A stretch of 64,000 nt of DNA from a virus: positions 1-64,000 of IMG/VR virus record IMGVR_UViG_3300027743_000001; one strand, written 5' to 3'. The notes beneath the pieces are model-generated. The model was not told where the DNA came from. It saw nothing but the letters and a program-made list of their open reading frames with translations, and made no database searches. Position 1 is the stretch's first letter. Each line of letters starts with the position of its first letter. Both the position numbers and the translations under genes were made by a program. Positions 16,811 to 25,924 of the stretch are shown in pieces.

Positions 16811-19753
16811 CTACCTCCGCCCGGTCACGATCTGCTGAGCCAGATTCTCGTTGTTCTCTTCGATCTTGGTCTCTACGATCGCGTCCAGTTTCTCCTGGCC
16901 GATGTAGACGTTGACCGTGGTGGGACCGCCCGAGCCACCAGCGGTTGACAGAGCCTTGACGATCTCCCGGTCTCGCTTAGACAGCCCGTCCTTGTCCAGC
17001 GGCTCCACCCGCTCGGGCCGGCCGGCTTCAGCCAGCAAAGCGACCCTACCGCCGGGGGTGGCAGGCACGACGCCGCCCTTTGCCAGGTGCGAGATCGGGT
17101 TGATCGGGTCGATACTTCCACCCAGCTTGTTGGCTACACCGATGACCTTATTAACTAGCCCGATCACAATGTTGACACCATCGATGACTTTGTTTATCTG
17201 GCTCTTAAGGCCCTCTGTGAGGCTACCCCAGACACCAGATATGGTGCCCCTGACCGTCTCGATGATTCCTGCCACGAAATCGCGTATCCTGCCAAACCAA
17301 TAACTCACTGCGCCCCAGGCAAGTTTCAGCGCTCCTGATATGGTGCCATGGATTTGGTTCCATCTATAGCTAATATAAGCCGAGATGTCCCTGAAGATGC
17401 CTCGGATGTAGTCCCAGATGGGACCGAAAACTGCACGGATTATGGCCCTGATCGCCAGGAGCGCGTTTCTAATTCTGGTGTGGATGGTCTTCCACACTGC
17501 CGACACGTACGCCGAGACAAAGTTGAATATCGTGGTAATGTTTGCCCGGATCTCAGCGAGTCTCGTCTGAACAGCCAGCTTGATCGCGTTGAAGGCCCCA
17601 ACAACGAAGTCCCAAATTGGCTTGACCTTCGAGATGACTGCTAGGCGTGCTGCCTCGAAGGCTATGATCACCACAGCTGTGAACAGCTTTACAACTATTT
17701 CTATGATCTTGAACCCGATCTCAAACAGTTTCCTGATCACATCCATAACGAACGTGACCACAGTGATCACAGGAGCAAAGGCTGCCCGGAAGAACGCATG
17801 TATAGACATGAGTGTGCTGACGATGAAGTCAAAAACGCTCTGGAATGTTGACCTGATGTGGTCCCAGACATCACTAAAGACATCAGAGATGGGCTCCCAG
17901 ATGGCTATGAAGAAGTCAGAGACCTCCTGCCACACGTCCTTGAAGAAGTCAACGATCGACTGCCAGATCTCGTTGATCTTGTCCCGGAATCCCTTGACCT
18001 TCAGGTACAGCACGACCAGGATCGCAATGACGGCTGCCACGGCCAGGATGATCCAGCCGACCACGGGGATGGAGGCCAGGGCTGCGGCTATAGCTGGCCA
18101 GGCGGACAACACTGCTTCCAGTAGCAGCTCCAGCAGGTAGATCCCTAGCCGAGCCAGTGCCCTGCCTAGGCCCCGCAGTAGGAACATGCCGAACTGCTTG
18201 CCAGCATTCAGTGCCATGGTGCCCAGGCTCTTGAACATGTTTTGCAGCGGCTTTGTGATGAAATTCAGCAGTATGGCCGGGAAGCCGAACAGCATCTTGT
18301 TGAGGAGCAAGAAGGTGGCGCCCCACGACAGGATGGTCGGCACAAATGGCACGGTCAACAGGAAACTGACTGCCTGTGCAATGGCGCTAATTGCATTAGC
18401 TGTAGCCCCCAGAGCCCCGCTCTTAGCTAGATCCTGAACTGCCTTGGAGAAGTTCTCGAATGCCCTGCTCCATTCGTCTCCAGTGTTCTCTCCGATGACG
18501 CGGAAGATATCGGCGAACGCAGGAACTACCTCTTCCCTCAGGGTCTTCACGAATCCCAGCGCGCCCTGGTTATCCCCAAAGGACACGCCACCGATCAGCT
18601 TGAAGATGTCCCCGATCAGGCCCCAGGTCTCTTGCGCCAGAGGCAGAGCATCCGCAAAGAATTTCTTGATGGCGTTCTGTCCGGAGACTGAGGCTGTCCA
18701 GTCACGGAAGTTACTGGCCGCTGTCTCGATGCCGGCGAACAGGATATCCCCGGACTCCCGGGCACCCTTGAAGATGTTGAAGAGACCGACTCCGAAGTCA
18801 ACCAGCACGCCGACAGCGCGCTTTGTCAGCTCGAACCACTCGTTGATCTTAGTCGTTAGCGTGCCGTTGGCCTCGGCCGTCTGGGTGGTCACCAGAAGCC
18901 AGTCGCCGATGTCCTTTACCAGCTGTCCGATGAAGTCGGTGACGGGACCGAGGTGGGACAGCAGGATGAGAGCTGCCTCGGCCATCTTGGTGAGGCCCTG
19001 GCCAGCCAGTCCGATGAACTTGTTGTTGTTCGCCAGGACCTTGTTGATGCGCCCGAGATTCTGACCAGTCGTGAGAGCCTTAGTGAAGTTGTTAGCCAGG
19101 TCCCCCACCGTCTTGCCAGTGGCCACGAGCTGCTTGCGAAGGGCCGGCAGAGACTTCCGAAGATTATTGACGGCACTGTTCAGGCCGGGGAGTAGGCCGA
19201 CCTGAACAGCACCGCCGATCTCAGACTTGAGATCCTTGACGTTATTATTGAACTCCTTAAGTGCTTCAGTGTCTTCCTTCAGGGCCAGCTTGATCAACGC
19301 AAGCGTGCTCTTGACAGCAACGAACACGCCAAGGCCAGCTACAAGAGCCCCGCCAAACGCGGCACCCAGGGTCGATGCCAGGGCCACTAGGGAAGCACCC
19401 AGAGCAGCAACGATCTGTAGGCCCCCGGCGATGAGACTAGGGCCAACCGCAAGGAGCCCACCAACTAGCCAGGAGATGAAGAACCCCCTCATCTTCCTGC
19501 GATTCTTGTTGAACCCCTTATTCACATTCTTGGATACATTGTCGGCAACGGTGTTGCCAGCCTGCTGGATGGCCGGGGAGTCCTTGATTCCGTCCCCGAT
19601 ACCGTCTCCCATCTTGCGTCCGAGATCCTCGCTGGCCTTGTTTACGTCCTTACCGACGTCCTTAAATGAGTCCCCAACGGCTTTCTTGATGTCGTCTCCG
19701 ACCTTGTTGGACAGCAGCTTGACCCGGATGAAGGCGGTTCCGACGATTGCCAT
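16811..19753 (-). CDS. tape measure protein
   Basis: 980 residues, the longest tail gene, placed directly after the chaperones. The N-terminal 90 residues are helical and charged. A hydrophobic block at about 90-160 (SWLVGGLLAVGPSLIAGG onward) and another around 545-610 would cross membranes. The long C-terminal half is repetitive and Trp/Ile/Phe-rich (repeats of IWDxVRxxF and IxxIFxxI), ending with HLAKGGVVPATPGGRVALLAEAG, the usual tape measure end. It sets tail length and takes part in DNA entry. No lysozyme domain was noticed. Confidence 0.93.
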   Translation of the reverse strand: MAIVGTAFIRVKLLSNKVGDDIKKAVGDSFKDVGKDVNKASEDLGRKMGDGIGDGIKDSPAIQQAGNTVADNVSKNVNKGFNKNRRKMRGFFISWLVGGLLAVGPSLIAGGLQIVAALGASLVALASTLGAAFGGALVAGLGVFVAVKSTLALIKLALKEDTEALKEFNNNVKDLKSEIGGAVQVGLLPGLNSAVNNLRKSLPALRKQLVATGKTVGDLANNFTKALTTGQNLGRINKVLANNNKFIGLAGQGLTKMAEAALILLSHLGPVTDFIGQLVKDIGDWLLVTTQTAEANGTLTTKINEWFELTKRAVGVLVDFGVGLFNIFKGARESGDILFAGIETAASNFRDWTASVSGQNAIKKFFADALPLAQETWGLIGDIFKLIGGVSFGDNQGALGFVKTLREEVVPAFADIFRVIGENTGDEWSRAFENFSKAVQDLAKSGALGATANAISAIAQAVSFLLTVPFVPTILSWGATFLLLNKMLFGFPAILLNFITKPLQNMFKSLGTMALNAGKQFGMFLLRGLGRALARLGIYLLELLLEAVLSAWPAIAAALASIPVVGWIILAVAAVIAILVVLYLKVKGFRDKINEIWQSIVDFFKDVWQEVSDFFIAIWEPISDVFSDVWDHIRSTFQSVFDFIVSTLMSIHAFFRAAFAPVITVVTFVMDVIRKLFEIGFKIIEIVVKLFTAVVIIAFEAARLAVISKVKPIWDFVVGAFNAIKLAVQTRLAEIRANITTIFNFVSAYVSAVWKTIHTRIRNALLAIRAIIRAVFGPIWDYIRGIFRDISAYISYRWNQIHGTISGALKLAWGAVSYWFGRIRDFVAGIIETVRGTISGVWGSLTEGLKSQINKVIDGVNIVIGLVNKVIGVANKLGGSIDPINPISHLAKGGVVPATPGGRVALLAEAGRPERVEPLDKDGLSKRDREIVKALSTAGGSGGPTTVNVYIGQEKLDAIVETKIEENNENLAQQIVTGRR

Positions 19754-19768
19754 TTAGGACCCCTCCCC

Positions 19769-20053
19769 TCAACGTCTGTTTCCCCACATGTGCGGAGGAA
19801 CGTCTACCAACTCGGCCTCTATCTCTTCCCTGGTCTTGCGTGCGTTGCTCTCCAGCTTCGCCATCTCCGTCCAGAAGTGAACTCTTGCATCGGCCACTTC
19901 CTTCTCCACCATGGACATGGTTTCCAGCCAGTGCTCTATGACTGAATAAGCTCTGCTTGCGTCGAGCGAGAGTAGGTCAAGACCTCGGCTGAGGCACCAT
20001 CCGTCGAGTTGCTTCCAGCGGAGGTTGCCTGTGACGTAGGCGCCGAGGTCTTT
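19769..20053 (-). CDS. tail assembly chaperone, -1 frameshift extension
   Basis: This open segment has no start of its own. Read in the -1 frame of the upstream chaperone it gives YWKDLGAYVTGNLRWKQL, then LDLLSLDASRAYSVIEHW, then a charged coil ending VPPHMWGNRR, the normal second half of a siphovirus GT-type chaperone. The switch can occur at GGAAAG (20050-20055), where GGA-AAG would slip to TGG-AAA. The frame is closed upstream by a TGA, so slippage must happen in a window of about 70 bases. It ends 16 bases before the tape measure start. Confidence 0.78.
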   Translation of the reverse strand, partial: KDLGAYVTGNLRWKQLDGWCLSRGLDLLSLDASRAYSVIEHWLETMSMVEKEVADARVHFWTEMAKLESNARKTREEIEAELVDVPPHMWGNRR

Positions 20054-20379
20054 CCAGTAGGGCGGGCCGTGTAGACCTCCGAGAGCCAGCTGACGATCTC
20101 CGTCAGTGTCTCAAGTGGAATGGCAACTTCGTCATCGTCCAGCAAGTCGTTGAACGGCTTCAGATCCTGAGGGATCAGGGCCGACTTGAAGAACCGGCGG
20201 ATCGCTTTGACAGCCTCGACTCCTGACTCGTCGTCATCTTCCTTGCCACCACCGAGCTTCTCAGCCATGGACAGGATGACGCCGGCCGCCATACGGGGCC
20301 GGCAACGGAAGTTCACGCCTTCCAGATCGAACGACACAGGCTCAGTGGCCTGTGCTACGGCAAAAACCTTGTGCGCCAT
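19936..20379 (-). CDS. tail assembly chaperone (G protein)
   Basis: 147 residues, MAHKVFAVAQATEP start, with FDLEGVNFRCRPRMAAGVIL and a DDDEVAIPLETLTEIVSWL helix. The unframeshifted tail (KTSAPTSQATSAGSNSTDG) is low complexity, as in other phage G proteins. Made in excess over the frameshifted form, it coats the tape measure during tail assembly. Confidence 0.83.
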   Translation of the reverse strand: MAHKVFAVAQATEPVSFDLEGVNFRCRPRMAAGVILSMAEKLGGGKEDDDESGVEAVKAIRRFFKSALIPQDLKPFNDLLDDDEVAIPLETLTEIVSWLSEVYTARPTGKTSAPTSQATSAGSNSTDGASAEVLTYSRSTQAELIQS

Positions 20380-20389
20380 CTCATCTCCA

Positions 20390-20602
20390 TCAATCTTCGT
20401 TGTTCGGGTAGTGCCAAGACCCCACCCGGTGCTTGTTGGTGTCGTACGGACTTTTCGTAGAGAAGAACATATTGTCCGACCTGCTCACTGACAGGTCGGC
20501 AACCTTGTCATCTCCGTACAGCCGGGAGATCACAGCGGTTCGGCAATAGGTGACCTCATATTCGAAGTCCCGCTCTACGTAGTGGACCTCCGCGCCATTC
20601 AT
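20390..20602 (-). CDS. small protein of the tail-completion region
   Basis: 70 residues starting MNGAEVHYVERDFEYEV with a C-terminal HRVGSWHYPNNED. It lies between the gp10-like gene and the chaperones, where a small tail completion or accessory gene is usual. No family recognised; the polar beta-rich sequence fits a virion protein. Confidence 0.6.
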   Translation of the reverse strand: MNGAEVHYVERDFEYEVTYCRTAVISRLYGDDKVADLSVSRSDNMFFSTKSPYDTNKHRVGSWHYPNNED

Positions 20603-20603
20603 G

Positions 20604-21029
20604 TCAACCGCCCCTCTCCCACATCCCCAACGCCCGCCGGAACCCGCGCTCCACGTAGTGGACCGCCGGGTTGCCGGGGTGGTTGACCTTGGAGAAGTAG
20701 ACGACGGCGCCGACCTTGGCCCAGTAGAACTTGAGTCTGGCGTTCGGGTTAGGGCTGCGCGGTCGGATCACATGCGGCTGGCCGCCCTGGTCCTGCGCTG
20801 CCGCGTAGCTCACGCTGGCACCAGCGTCAAAGAAGATGCCAGACTGTGCGCGGCCCTTCTTGTAGCTCATGCTTTTGGCTAGGCCGCCGTGTCGTTTCGG
20901 CGCCATGCCAACCATCCGGAACACAGACTCCTTGGCCAGCCGCTCGAAGCGCCGGCCGACCTCGCCCTGCCACCCCAGGAACGTACGTAGTGCCGGCTGG
21001 TCTATGACCACCCACACGTCCTTGGCCAT
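20604..21029 (-). CDS. HK97 gp10-like neck/tail-completion protein
   Basis: 141 residues. Helix RRFERLAKESVFRMVGMAPKR, then GGLAKSM and VSYAAAQDQGGQPHVIRP, then a C-terminal NPAVHYVERGFRRAL follow the layout of HK97 gp10/Mu-gp-like proteins (family of neck proteins that join head and tail). The order connector, this gene, then chaperones is standard. Confidence 0.77.
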   Translation of the reverse strand: MAKDVWVVIDQPALRTFLGWQGEVGRRFERLAKESVFRMVGMAPKRHGGLAKSMSYKKGRAQSGIFFDAGASVSYAAAQDQGGQPHVIRPRSPNPNARLKFYWAKVGAVVYFSKVNHPGNPAVHYVERGFRRALGMWERGG

Positions 21030-21030
21030 G

Positions 21031-21555
21031 TCACACCGCCCCGGCCGCTGGCAGGTTGAGGATCAGCTCCACCGTTTGGAGCCCACCCTGCGGCGCGTGC
21101 GTGATGACCTGCAGCTCCGGGCCGATCTCGCCAACGGTTGACACGACACACAGCATGGCCTCCGCGTCCGCCGAGGAGATCTGAGCCGCCTCGCGCTGCT
21201 TGGCCACGGAGGGTGTGCCGCCGTTCTTGGTCGGGACGGCCGGCGTGCAGCGGGTCACCAGACAACTGAAGTTGGCCAGCCAGCGGAAGGCGTCGCACAT
21301 GATCGTGCCGTCCCACACCGGGGTCGGAACCCAGCCGGAGAAGACCACGGCCGCCTGCTCACAATCCTGCACAATTGGGGACATATAGATAATCTTGCGC
21401 TCCGGCAGGGTGAGCCCGCGTCCGAGGAAGCAGACCTCCATCCGGGCCAGCAGCGCCTCAGCCATGCCGTACAGCGTGTCTGGGAACGGGGTTTGGATGG
21501 CCTCGTTGAGGTTCACAAAGTCGCCCGCGCGGCTGTAGACGGGGGGAGTGGTCAT
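21031..21555 (-). CDS. head-tail connector or tail terminator protein
   Basis: 174 residues. Features FVNLNEAIQTPFPDTLYGMA, LARMEVCFLGRGLTLPERKI and a Cys-containing middle. Its position between the connector and gp10-like genes and its size point to the tail terminator or stopper. Overlaps the previous gene by four bases. Exact role not resolved. Confidence 0.6.
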   Translation of the reverse strand: MTTPPVYSRAGDFVNLNEAIQTPFPDTLYGMAEALLARMEVCFLGRGLTLPERKIIYMSPIVQDCEQAAVVFSGWVPTPVWDGTIMCDAFRWLANFSCLVTRCTPAVPTKNGGTPSVAKQREAAQISSADAEAMLCVVSTVGEIGPELQVITHAPQGGLQTVELILNLPAAGAV

Positions 21556-22322
21556 AGCGGATTCACCACCGGCGGGGGCTCAGCGAAGGTGGCCGTCCGC
21601 ACGCAGACAGCCACGCCGGGGGGAGAGTCGGGGGTATAGACAGCCGAAGGCCGGAGCGCCTTAGACGGGTTGAATGCTGCCAGGAACGTGTCCACCCGGG
21701 CCAGCCCAGTGAAGCCCTTGTCCAGGAAGGTCTGTGGGTCGATGAGCGTGTACGAGATTCCCTCGCGGTTGACAGACGTGACCCGATCCGGGAGCTGGCA
21801 CTCGTCGGAGTCGATCAGCCCCAGATAAAGCTCATGGGCGAAGATCAGCAGTGCCCGGCGGGCCGCCCTGGTGATGGTGGAACCGAACCGGTACGCCATC
21901 TTGACCATGAACGTCTCGCGCTTCTCGCACCCGCAAGCGCCCATCATCCAGGCCAGATCGCAGTGTCTCTCGTTGAAGTAGACATCTTGACCGACCAGGC
22001 AAGGTGTCCAGGGCAGGGCCACCGTGGGATCCCCGTCTTGGCCGCACACCCAGTAGACACCGGTCACCTCGCGGATGGGCCGGAAGGTCGGTGTCAACCG
22101 GTGCACCCGAGGGGTGGCCATGTAGTCCTCTTCAGCGCAGCCGGCCGGGTGGAGCTTGTAGCCAGACAGCCGCATGAGCACCTCGCCAGCGATAGCGATG
22201 GCCTCTTTGATGTCCTCTTCCTCTTCCGGAGTAGGAAAGATCTCCAAGTCCGGGACAGGGAGTCTGGTCCCATGCCAGACAGCGGCGATGACGGAAGGGT
22301 CCCTCGGGTCTACCCAGAGCAT
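21552..22322 (-). CDS. head-to-tail adaptor
   Basis: 256 residues. The N-terminal half is helical (EEEEDIKEAIAIAGEVLMRL), the C-terminal half holds GFTGLARVDTFLAAFNPSK, a typical ending of actinophage adaptor proteins that describe a LARxDxFL...NP motif. It contains several Cys (HCDLAWMMGACGCEKRE) that may form a metal or disulfide site. It follows the tail protein in the late operon. Confidence 0.72.
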   Translation of the reverse strand: MLWVDPRDPSVIAAVWHGTRLPVPDLEIFPTPEEEEDIKEAIAIAGEVLMRLSGYKLHPAGCAEEDYMATPRVHRLTPTFRPIREVTGVYWVCGQDGDPTVALPWTPCLVGQDVYFNERHCDLAWMMGACGCEKRETFMVKMAYRFGSTITRAARRALLIFAHELYLGLIDSDECQLPDRVTSVNREGISYTLIDPQTFLDKGFTGLARVDTFLAAFNPSKALRPSAVYTPDSPPGVAVCVRTATFAEPPPVVNPL

Positions 22323-22357
22323 CAGAGCCCTCCCGCCATCGCCATCTGATTGCCGAC

Positions 22358-24010
22358 CTACATGTTGGTGCTGCCGCCGCGCCGTGAAGTCCTACCCGTG
22401 CTAGGGGTAGTCGGCGTGGTGGTGCTGCCTGCATTAGGCGGTACCTCATCGTTGCTAGGTCCGGGGTTGACCGGACCAGTGGTCGGCTCCGGAGAAGGCT
22501 CCAGAGACATGCCGCCGCCCGAAGGAGTCGTAGGAGTCGGGGCAGGCCCCTCTCCGCCGAACCCACCAGGCTCCGGACCTTCAGGAGGTGGTGGAGTAGT
22601 TCCGCCGCCGCCTTCCGCCGGTGGAGCCCCAGCCGCCGTGACCGCGTGCGCACCAGGCGCCCACGCCGTGCCGCTCCAGTTGAACGCGAACCCGCCGATG
22701 GTGAACTGTTCACCAGTGGACCAAGCAGCTGCGTTAGCCGCCGCATAGCCCAGCGTTGCCAGCTTGTCAGCGTTCGTCTGGTCAGACGCCGTGATCGTCG
22801 GCTCAGCGGCGAAGCTGTCCAGCGGGTTGACCGCAGACTTGATCGGGCCGGCGTAGGGAACCCAAGCCGCCCCGCTCCACGTGACTTCCTCTGACCCCAG
22901 CTGTGCATACTGATCTGCCGCCCACGCCGTGGTGGGGTTGGCCGTCACAGCCGGAACCATAGCGAGCAACTCCGCCAGCGTGTCCGGGATAGCGGAGTTC
23001 GTCGGTACCGGCGTAGCCGGCCGACCTGCCGTGAATGAGGTGAGCACTGCCGGAGCCCGGCCCTGCACCCACGAATCCCCATCCCAGTACGCTTCCGAAC
23101 CGTCTCCCAGGATCACGAACTGCCCAGGAGTCCACGCCGTGGTATTGCCAAGAGCGCCGAGCCCCTGCAAGGCTGCCAGGTCTTCCGGCCGCGTCGCGTT
23201 CGAAGGCGACAACGTAGCCGGAGAGCCGGCAACGATGGTCACGAGCGGGATACCCAGGTTGGCAAAGCAACCCTTCAGCCCGACTGGAGCAGTAGTGGCC
23301 CGCGCGTACGCATACACGCGGTCCGCGTACTGCGGAAACTTCCAGTCGAATGAGCCGGGAGGCGGAGGTGGAGCACCGCCGCCGGAGGTAACCCCGGCCA
23401 GGTCCAGGTTCGGGCCAGAGCCGTAGTTCAGGTTCCCCGTGCCCAGGCCGGCGAAGACAGTAGCCAGGTTCCCATTCTCGACTACCCGGTCCCCGTCAAG
23501 CCGGAACTTGACCGAAGGGAACAAGTAATCCCAATAGGGACACTGGTTGGCTGACTTGCCGTTGACGACAGCCGTAGCCCAGACCCGAATAGCCACCCCG
23601 TTGGGGTTGGCTTCCACGCCCGTCTTCTCGGCTGCGTAGCCGACTGCATGGATGTCATCTGGGAGAGCACCGGGGAGCGGACAAAGCGCCCCCGTACTGT
23701 CCACAATGACCTCGCCACCAACCAGCAGCTGAGTGAGCACCGGGTCCGGGTCACACAGCTCAAGGCCGATGGTCGTGTTCTTCAGCGTGTCAGGAAGCTT
23801 GTACGTGACGCAGATTTCACCAGCAGCATTGATGATCTCGATCTCTTCACCCTCAACGTAAACGGGGGTGAACGTGAAGGAGATATAGCCGCCGGTCAAG
23901 TAGTTGTCACACGGGCTTCCCGCAAGGGGTGCACCGTCCGGCCCGAGCCGAGTCGCCATAAGCGCCACGCCACGGACTGAAGCGGCATTGTCCTGTGTGT
24001 ACTTAGCCAC
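22358..24010 (-). CDS. major tail protein with repeated C-terminal decoration
   Basis: 550 residues. Residues 1-200 match the actinophage major-tail family: SVRGVALMATRLGPDGAP, then EGEEIEIINAAGEICVTYKL, then DTLKNTTIGLELCDPDPVL. After a Gly/Pro linker come three related 55-60-residue repeats, each ending W-x-GQ/EQF-x-LG-x-W-x-G-x-WV-x-G (for example TAWTPGQFVILGDGSEAYWD). A Pro/Gly-rich tail closes it. It probably polymerises into the tail tube with the repeats displayed outside. Its place right after the capsid gene, before the connectors, is less usual; a capsid-decoration role is the alternative. Confidence 0.72.
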   Translation of the reverse strand: MAKYTQDNAASVRGVALMATRLGPDGAPLAGSPCDNYLTGGYISFTFTPVYVEGEEIEIINAAGEICVTYKLPDTLKNTTIGLELCDPDPVLTQLLVGGEVIVDSTGALCPLPGALPDDIHAVGYAAEKTGVEANPNGVAIRVWATAVVNGKSANQCPYWDYLFPSVKFRLDGDRVVENGNLATVFAGLGTGNLNYGSGPNLDLAGVTSGGGAPPPPPGSFDWKFPQYADRVYAYARATTAPVGLKGCFANLGIPLVTIVAGSPATLSPSNATRPEDLAALQGLGALGNTTAWTPGQFVILGDGSEAYWDGDSWVQGRAPAVLTSFTAGRPATPVPTNSAIPDTLAELLAMVPAVTANPTTAWAADQYAQLGSEEVTWSGAAWVPYAGPIKSAVNPLDSFAAEPTITASDQTNADKLATLGYAAANAAAWSTGEQFTIGGFAFNWSGTAWAPGAHAVTAAGAPPAEGGGGTTPPPPEGPEPGGFGGEGPAPTPTTPSGGGMSLEPSPEPTTGPVNPGPSNDEVPPNAGSTTTPTTPSTGRTSRRGGSTNM

Positions 24011-24052
24011 TTCACCTCTCCTTGTCTCGTTACCGTCTCTGACTGCCGGCCG

Positions 24053-25705
24053 TTACGGTGTAGCCGCACCGGCGCAGCAGTAGCCCGTGTCGTCGAGCGG
24101 AGAAGTGATCCACAGCGGCAGTCCGCCGACGTTGGCCACGCTCTCGAAGATCTCGGAGAACTGCATATAGTCGTTCGTCCGGACCAACGTGGAGTCCCGG
24201 ATGAGACCGAGGTCCAGCGTGCCGCCGTCGAGCAGGAGCAGGGAGCCCTCAGGGTAGAGCGCCCACTGAACCTGGCTCGGGAAGTCCGGCAGAGGCACCG
24301 GAGTCGCCAGCGCGGCCTCATCGAAGGGCAGGTAGAACCCGCCCGGAGGAGCCGTAGTGGCGCCGCCGCCCGCGTCTGCCGCCGGCAGGGATGTGGTCGG
24401 CTGCCACGTGTCCAGGGACCACGTCACCGTGATGCCAAGATCGTTGAGGATACTGTTCAGCTCAGCCTCGGACATCGAGTAGTTGTCGGAGAGCCGGGCC
24501 GTCGAGTTCTCAGCCGTGACACTGTCGGAGACCATCAGGTCGCGGAACCACGACGGGATGATCGCGTGCAGCCGCTCGTTGTCAACCAGCCGGTTGACAT
24601 CCCTCAGGTAGGCCGCCGCCCGGTGGACCGTGCGGATGAAGTCCCGGATCGCGCCGTACGCGACGGCCGGGCCGGTCACCAGCTTGGAGAGCGACTTGAT
24701 CTGCGCCAGGAGCACCGACTCGGCGAACCGTGCCTGCTGAACCCGGAGCATCTGGGTATTGGCCGTGACCATCTCCGGGAAGATCCGGGACTGGAGCACG
24801 CCGAACTTGATACACATCGTGATGGCCTGAACCTCGGCTGTCTGCTCCGGCGGGCAGTCCGCGCGGATACAAACCTTCCAGGTCAACTCGTCGGCCGGGT
24901 CAACGGCTTCGTCGTCATCACAGGTCCAGACAGCGACGCCGCCGGTCACGTCCGAGAGCTTAGGCCCTTGGAAGTACCGGATGCCGCCACGGTCTGCCTG
25001 AAAACCGGGGAGCGCGCCGCGCACCGGCCGGTCCGTGTCGCCGATCGTGTAGAGGTCGTAGCGGGTCTCCAGCGGAGCGCAGCAGCCGCCGGCCGCCACG
25101 ATCGCCTTGGTGCTGGTCACTGCCTCGATCTTGGCCTTGTTGCCTTCCAGGTCACCGTTGTAGAGAATGCGGTCTTCCGGCGCCTTCGTTTTGATGGACG
25201 CCACGACCACCTTCTCGCCAGTGCCACCGCTCAGGCCGTGGAGGGTCCGAATGCGCTTGGTGAAAGCGTCAGCGAAGTCCTTCAGGGTCGGAATTACGGT
25301 TCCTGCCGAGTAGCCCGGGATGTCAGCACCAGCGACCACCGTACTGGTGGGCGCCACGGTAACCGGCTCGCGGTCACGCGGAACGGTCAGAGCGCCGCCT
25401 GTCTGCTGCTCCACCGGGTCACCTTCCTTTACGTCGTTGTTCTCCTCCACAGCTGCCACCAGCTGCGGTTCCACTACTGCCGCCGGCATAGCCTCGGCCG
25501 GAGCTTCTTCCTCGCCGCCACCCTCAGCACGCTTAGCCAGCTCAGCCGCCACCTGGTCCAGCGCCTCAGCGAGGCTGGCCATGAGCGCGTCGTCGGCTGC
25601 CTGGTCGGCCGCGTCAAACGCGGCTGTGATCTCGGACTGAAGATTGGTCAAGTCTTCGTCAGTGAGCGTGGCAAGAGCTGCGAGCTTCTCCGCGAACTCG
25701 TCCAT
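24053..25705 (-). CDS. major capsid protein with N-terminal scaffold-like domain
   Basis: 550 residues. Residues 1-75 are Ala/Glu/Asp-rich helices (DEDLTNLQSEITAAFDAADQ), like a delta-domain scaffold that the protease removes; an acidic linker follows. The capsid fold shows GYSAGTVIPTLKDFADAF, RVQQARFAESVLLAQIKSL, AAAYLRDVNRLVDNERLHAI and a C-terminal LTWSLDTW-like strand, as in actinophage HK97-fold capsids. An AAGGAGG site precedes ATG 25705, and a promoter lies upstream. A palindromic pair of the dispersed motif sits at 24580-24599. Confidence 0.88.
   Translation of the reverse strand: MDEFAEKLAALATLTDEDLTNLQSEITAAFDAADQAADDALMASLAEALDQVAAELAKRAEGGGEEEAPAEAMPAAVVEPQLVAAVEENNDVKEGDPVEQQTGGALTVPRDREPVTVAPTSTVVAGADIPGYSAGTVIPTLKDFADAFTKRIRTLHGLSGGTGEKVVVASIKTKAPEDRILYNGDLEGNKAKIEAVTSTKAIVAAGGCCAPLETRYDLYTIGDTDRPVRGALPGFQADRGGIRYFQGPKLSDVTGGVAVWTCDDDEAVDPADELTWKVCIRADCPPEQTAEVQAITMCIKFGVLQSRIFPEMVTANTQMLRVQQARFAESVLLAQIKSLSKLVTGPAVAYGAIRDFIRTVHRAAAYLRDVNRLVDNERLHAIIPSWFRDLMVSDSVTAENSTARLSDNYSMSEAELNSILNDLGITVTWSLDTWQPTTSLPAADAGGGATTAPPGGFYLPFDEAALATPVPLPDFPSQVQWALYPEGSLLLLDGGTLDLGLIRDSTLVRTNDYMQFSEIFESVANVGGLPLWITSPLDDTGYCCAGAATP
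24580..24599. repeat. inverted pair of the dispersed GTTGAC motif
   Basis: TGTCAACC, four bases, GGTTGACA inside the capsid gene: two copies facing each other, giving an 8-bp palindrome half-site. Another inverted pair is at 13856-13872 (GGTTGAC and GTCAACC). Single copies are spread over the whole window. Confidence 0.7.
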
Positions 25706-25812
25706 GAGTCTGTTCCCTCCTTATTCGGGCACACCTCAGTTGTTAGCTGAAGAGTTACGCCCGGTTGGGTAGGAGTTGTCACTACCCGGATGGAGGGTCA
25801 CTCGGTTCCCAC

Positions 25813-25841
25813 AGAGTATGACACAGCGATCTGGGTCACAA
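25813..25841 (-). promoter_or_regulatory. minus-strand promoter upstream of capsid gene
   Basis: On the minus strand: TTGTGA (25841-25836), 17-base spacer, TACTCT (25818-25813), about 110 bases before the capsid ATG. It gives the capsid-to-lysis half of the late operon a separate start, which is needed because the plus-strand moron interrupts the operon here. Confidence 0.55.
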
Positions 25842-25854
25842 GCCGGGCTGACAG

Positions 25855-25883
25855 TTGACAGGGGTTGACCAGCTGTGTATAGT
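25855..25883 (+). promoter_or_regulatory. moron promoter with tandem TTGAC operator
   Basis: TTGACA, 17-base spacer with GGTTGAC (25864-25870), TATAGT. The second motif begins 10 bases after the first and 8 before the -10. It is the closest to consensus of this promoter family and drives the gene at 25925. Confidence 0.78.
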
Positions 25884-25924
25884 TGCCCTTGTACCGCCCA
25901 CCACCACCACCCAAAGGAGTCCCC

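Noticed and set aside
24566-25750. 394-residue plus ORF over the capsid gene
   Set aside because: Antisense to an unmistakable capsid protein.
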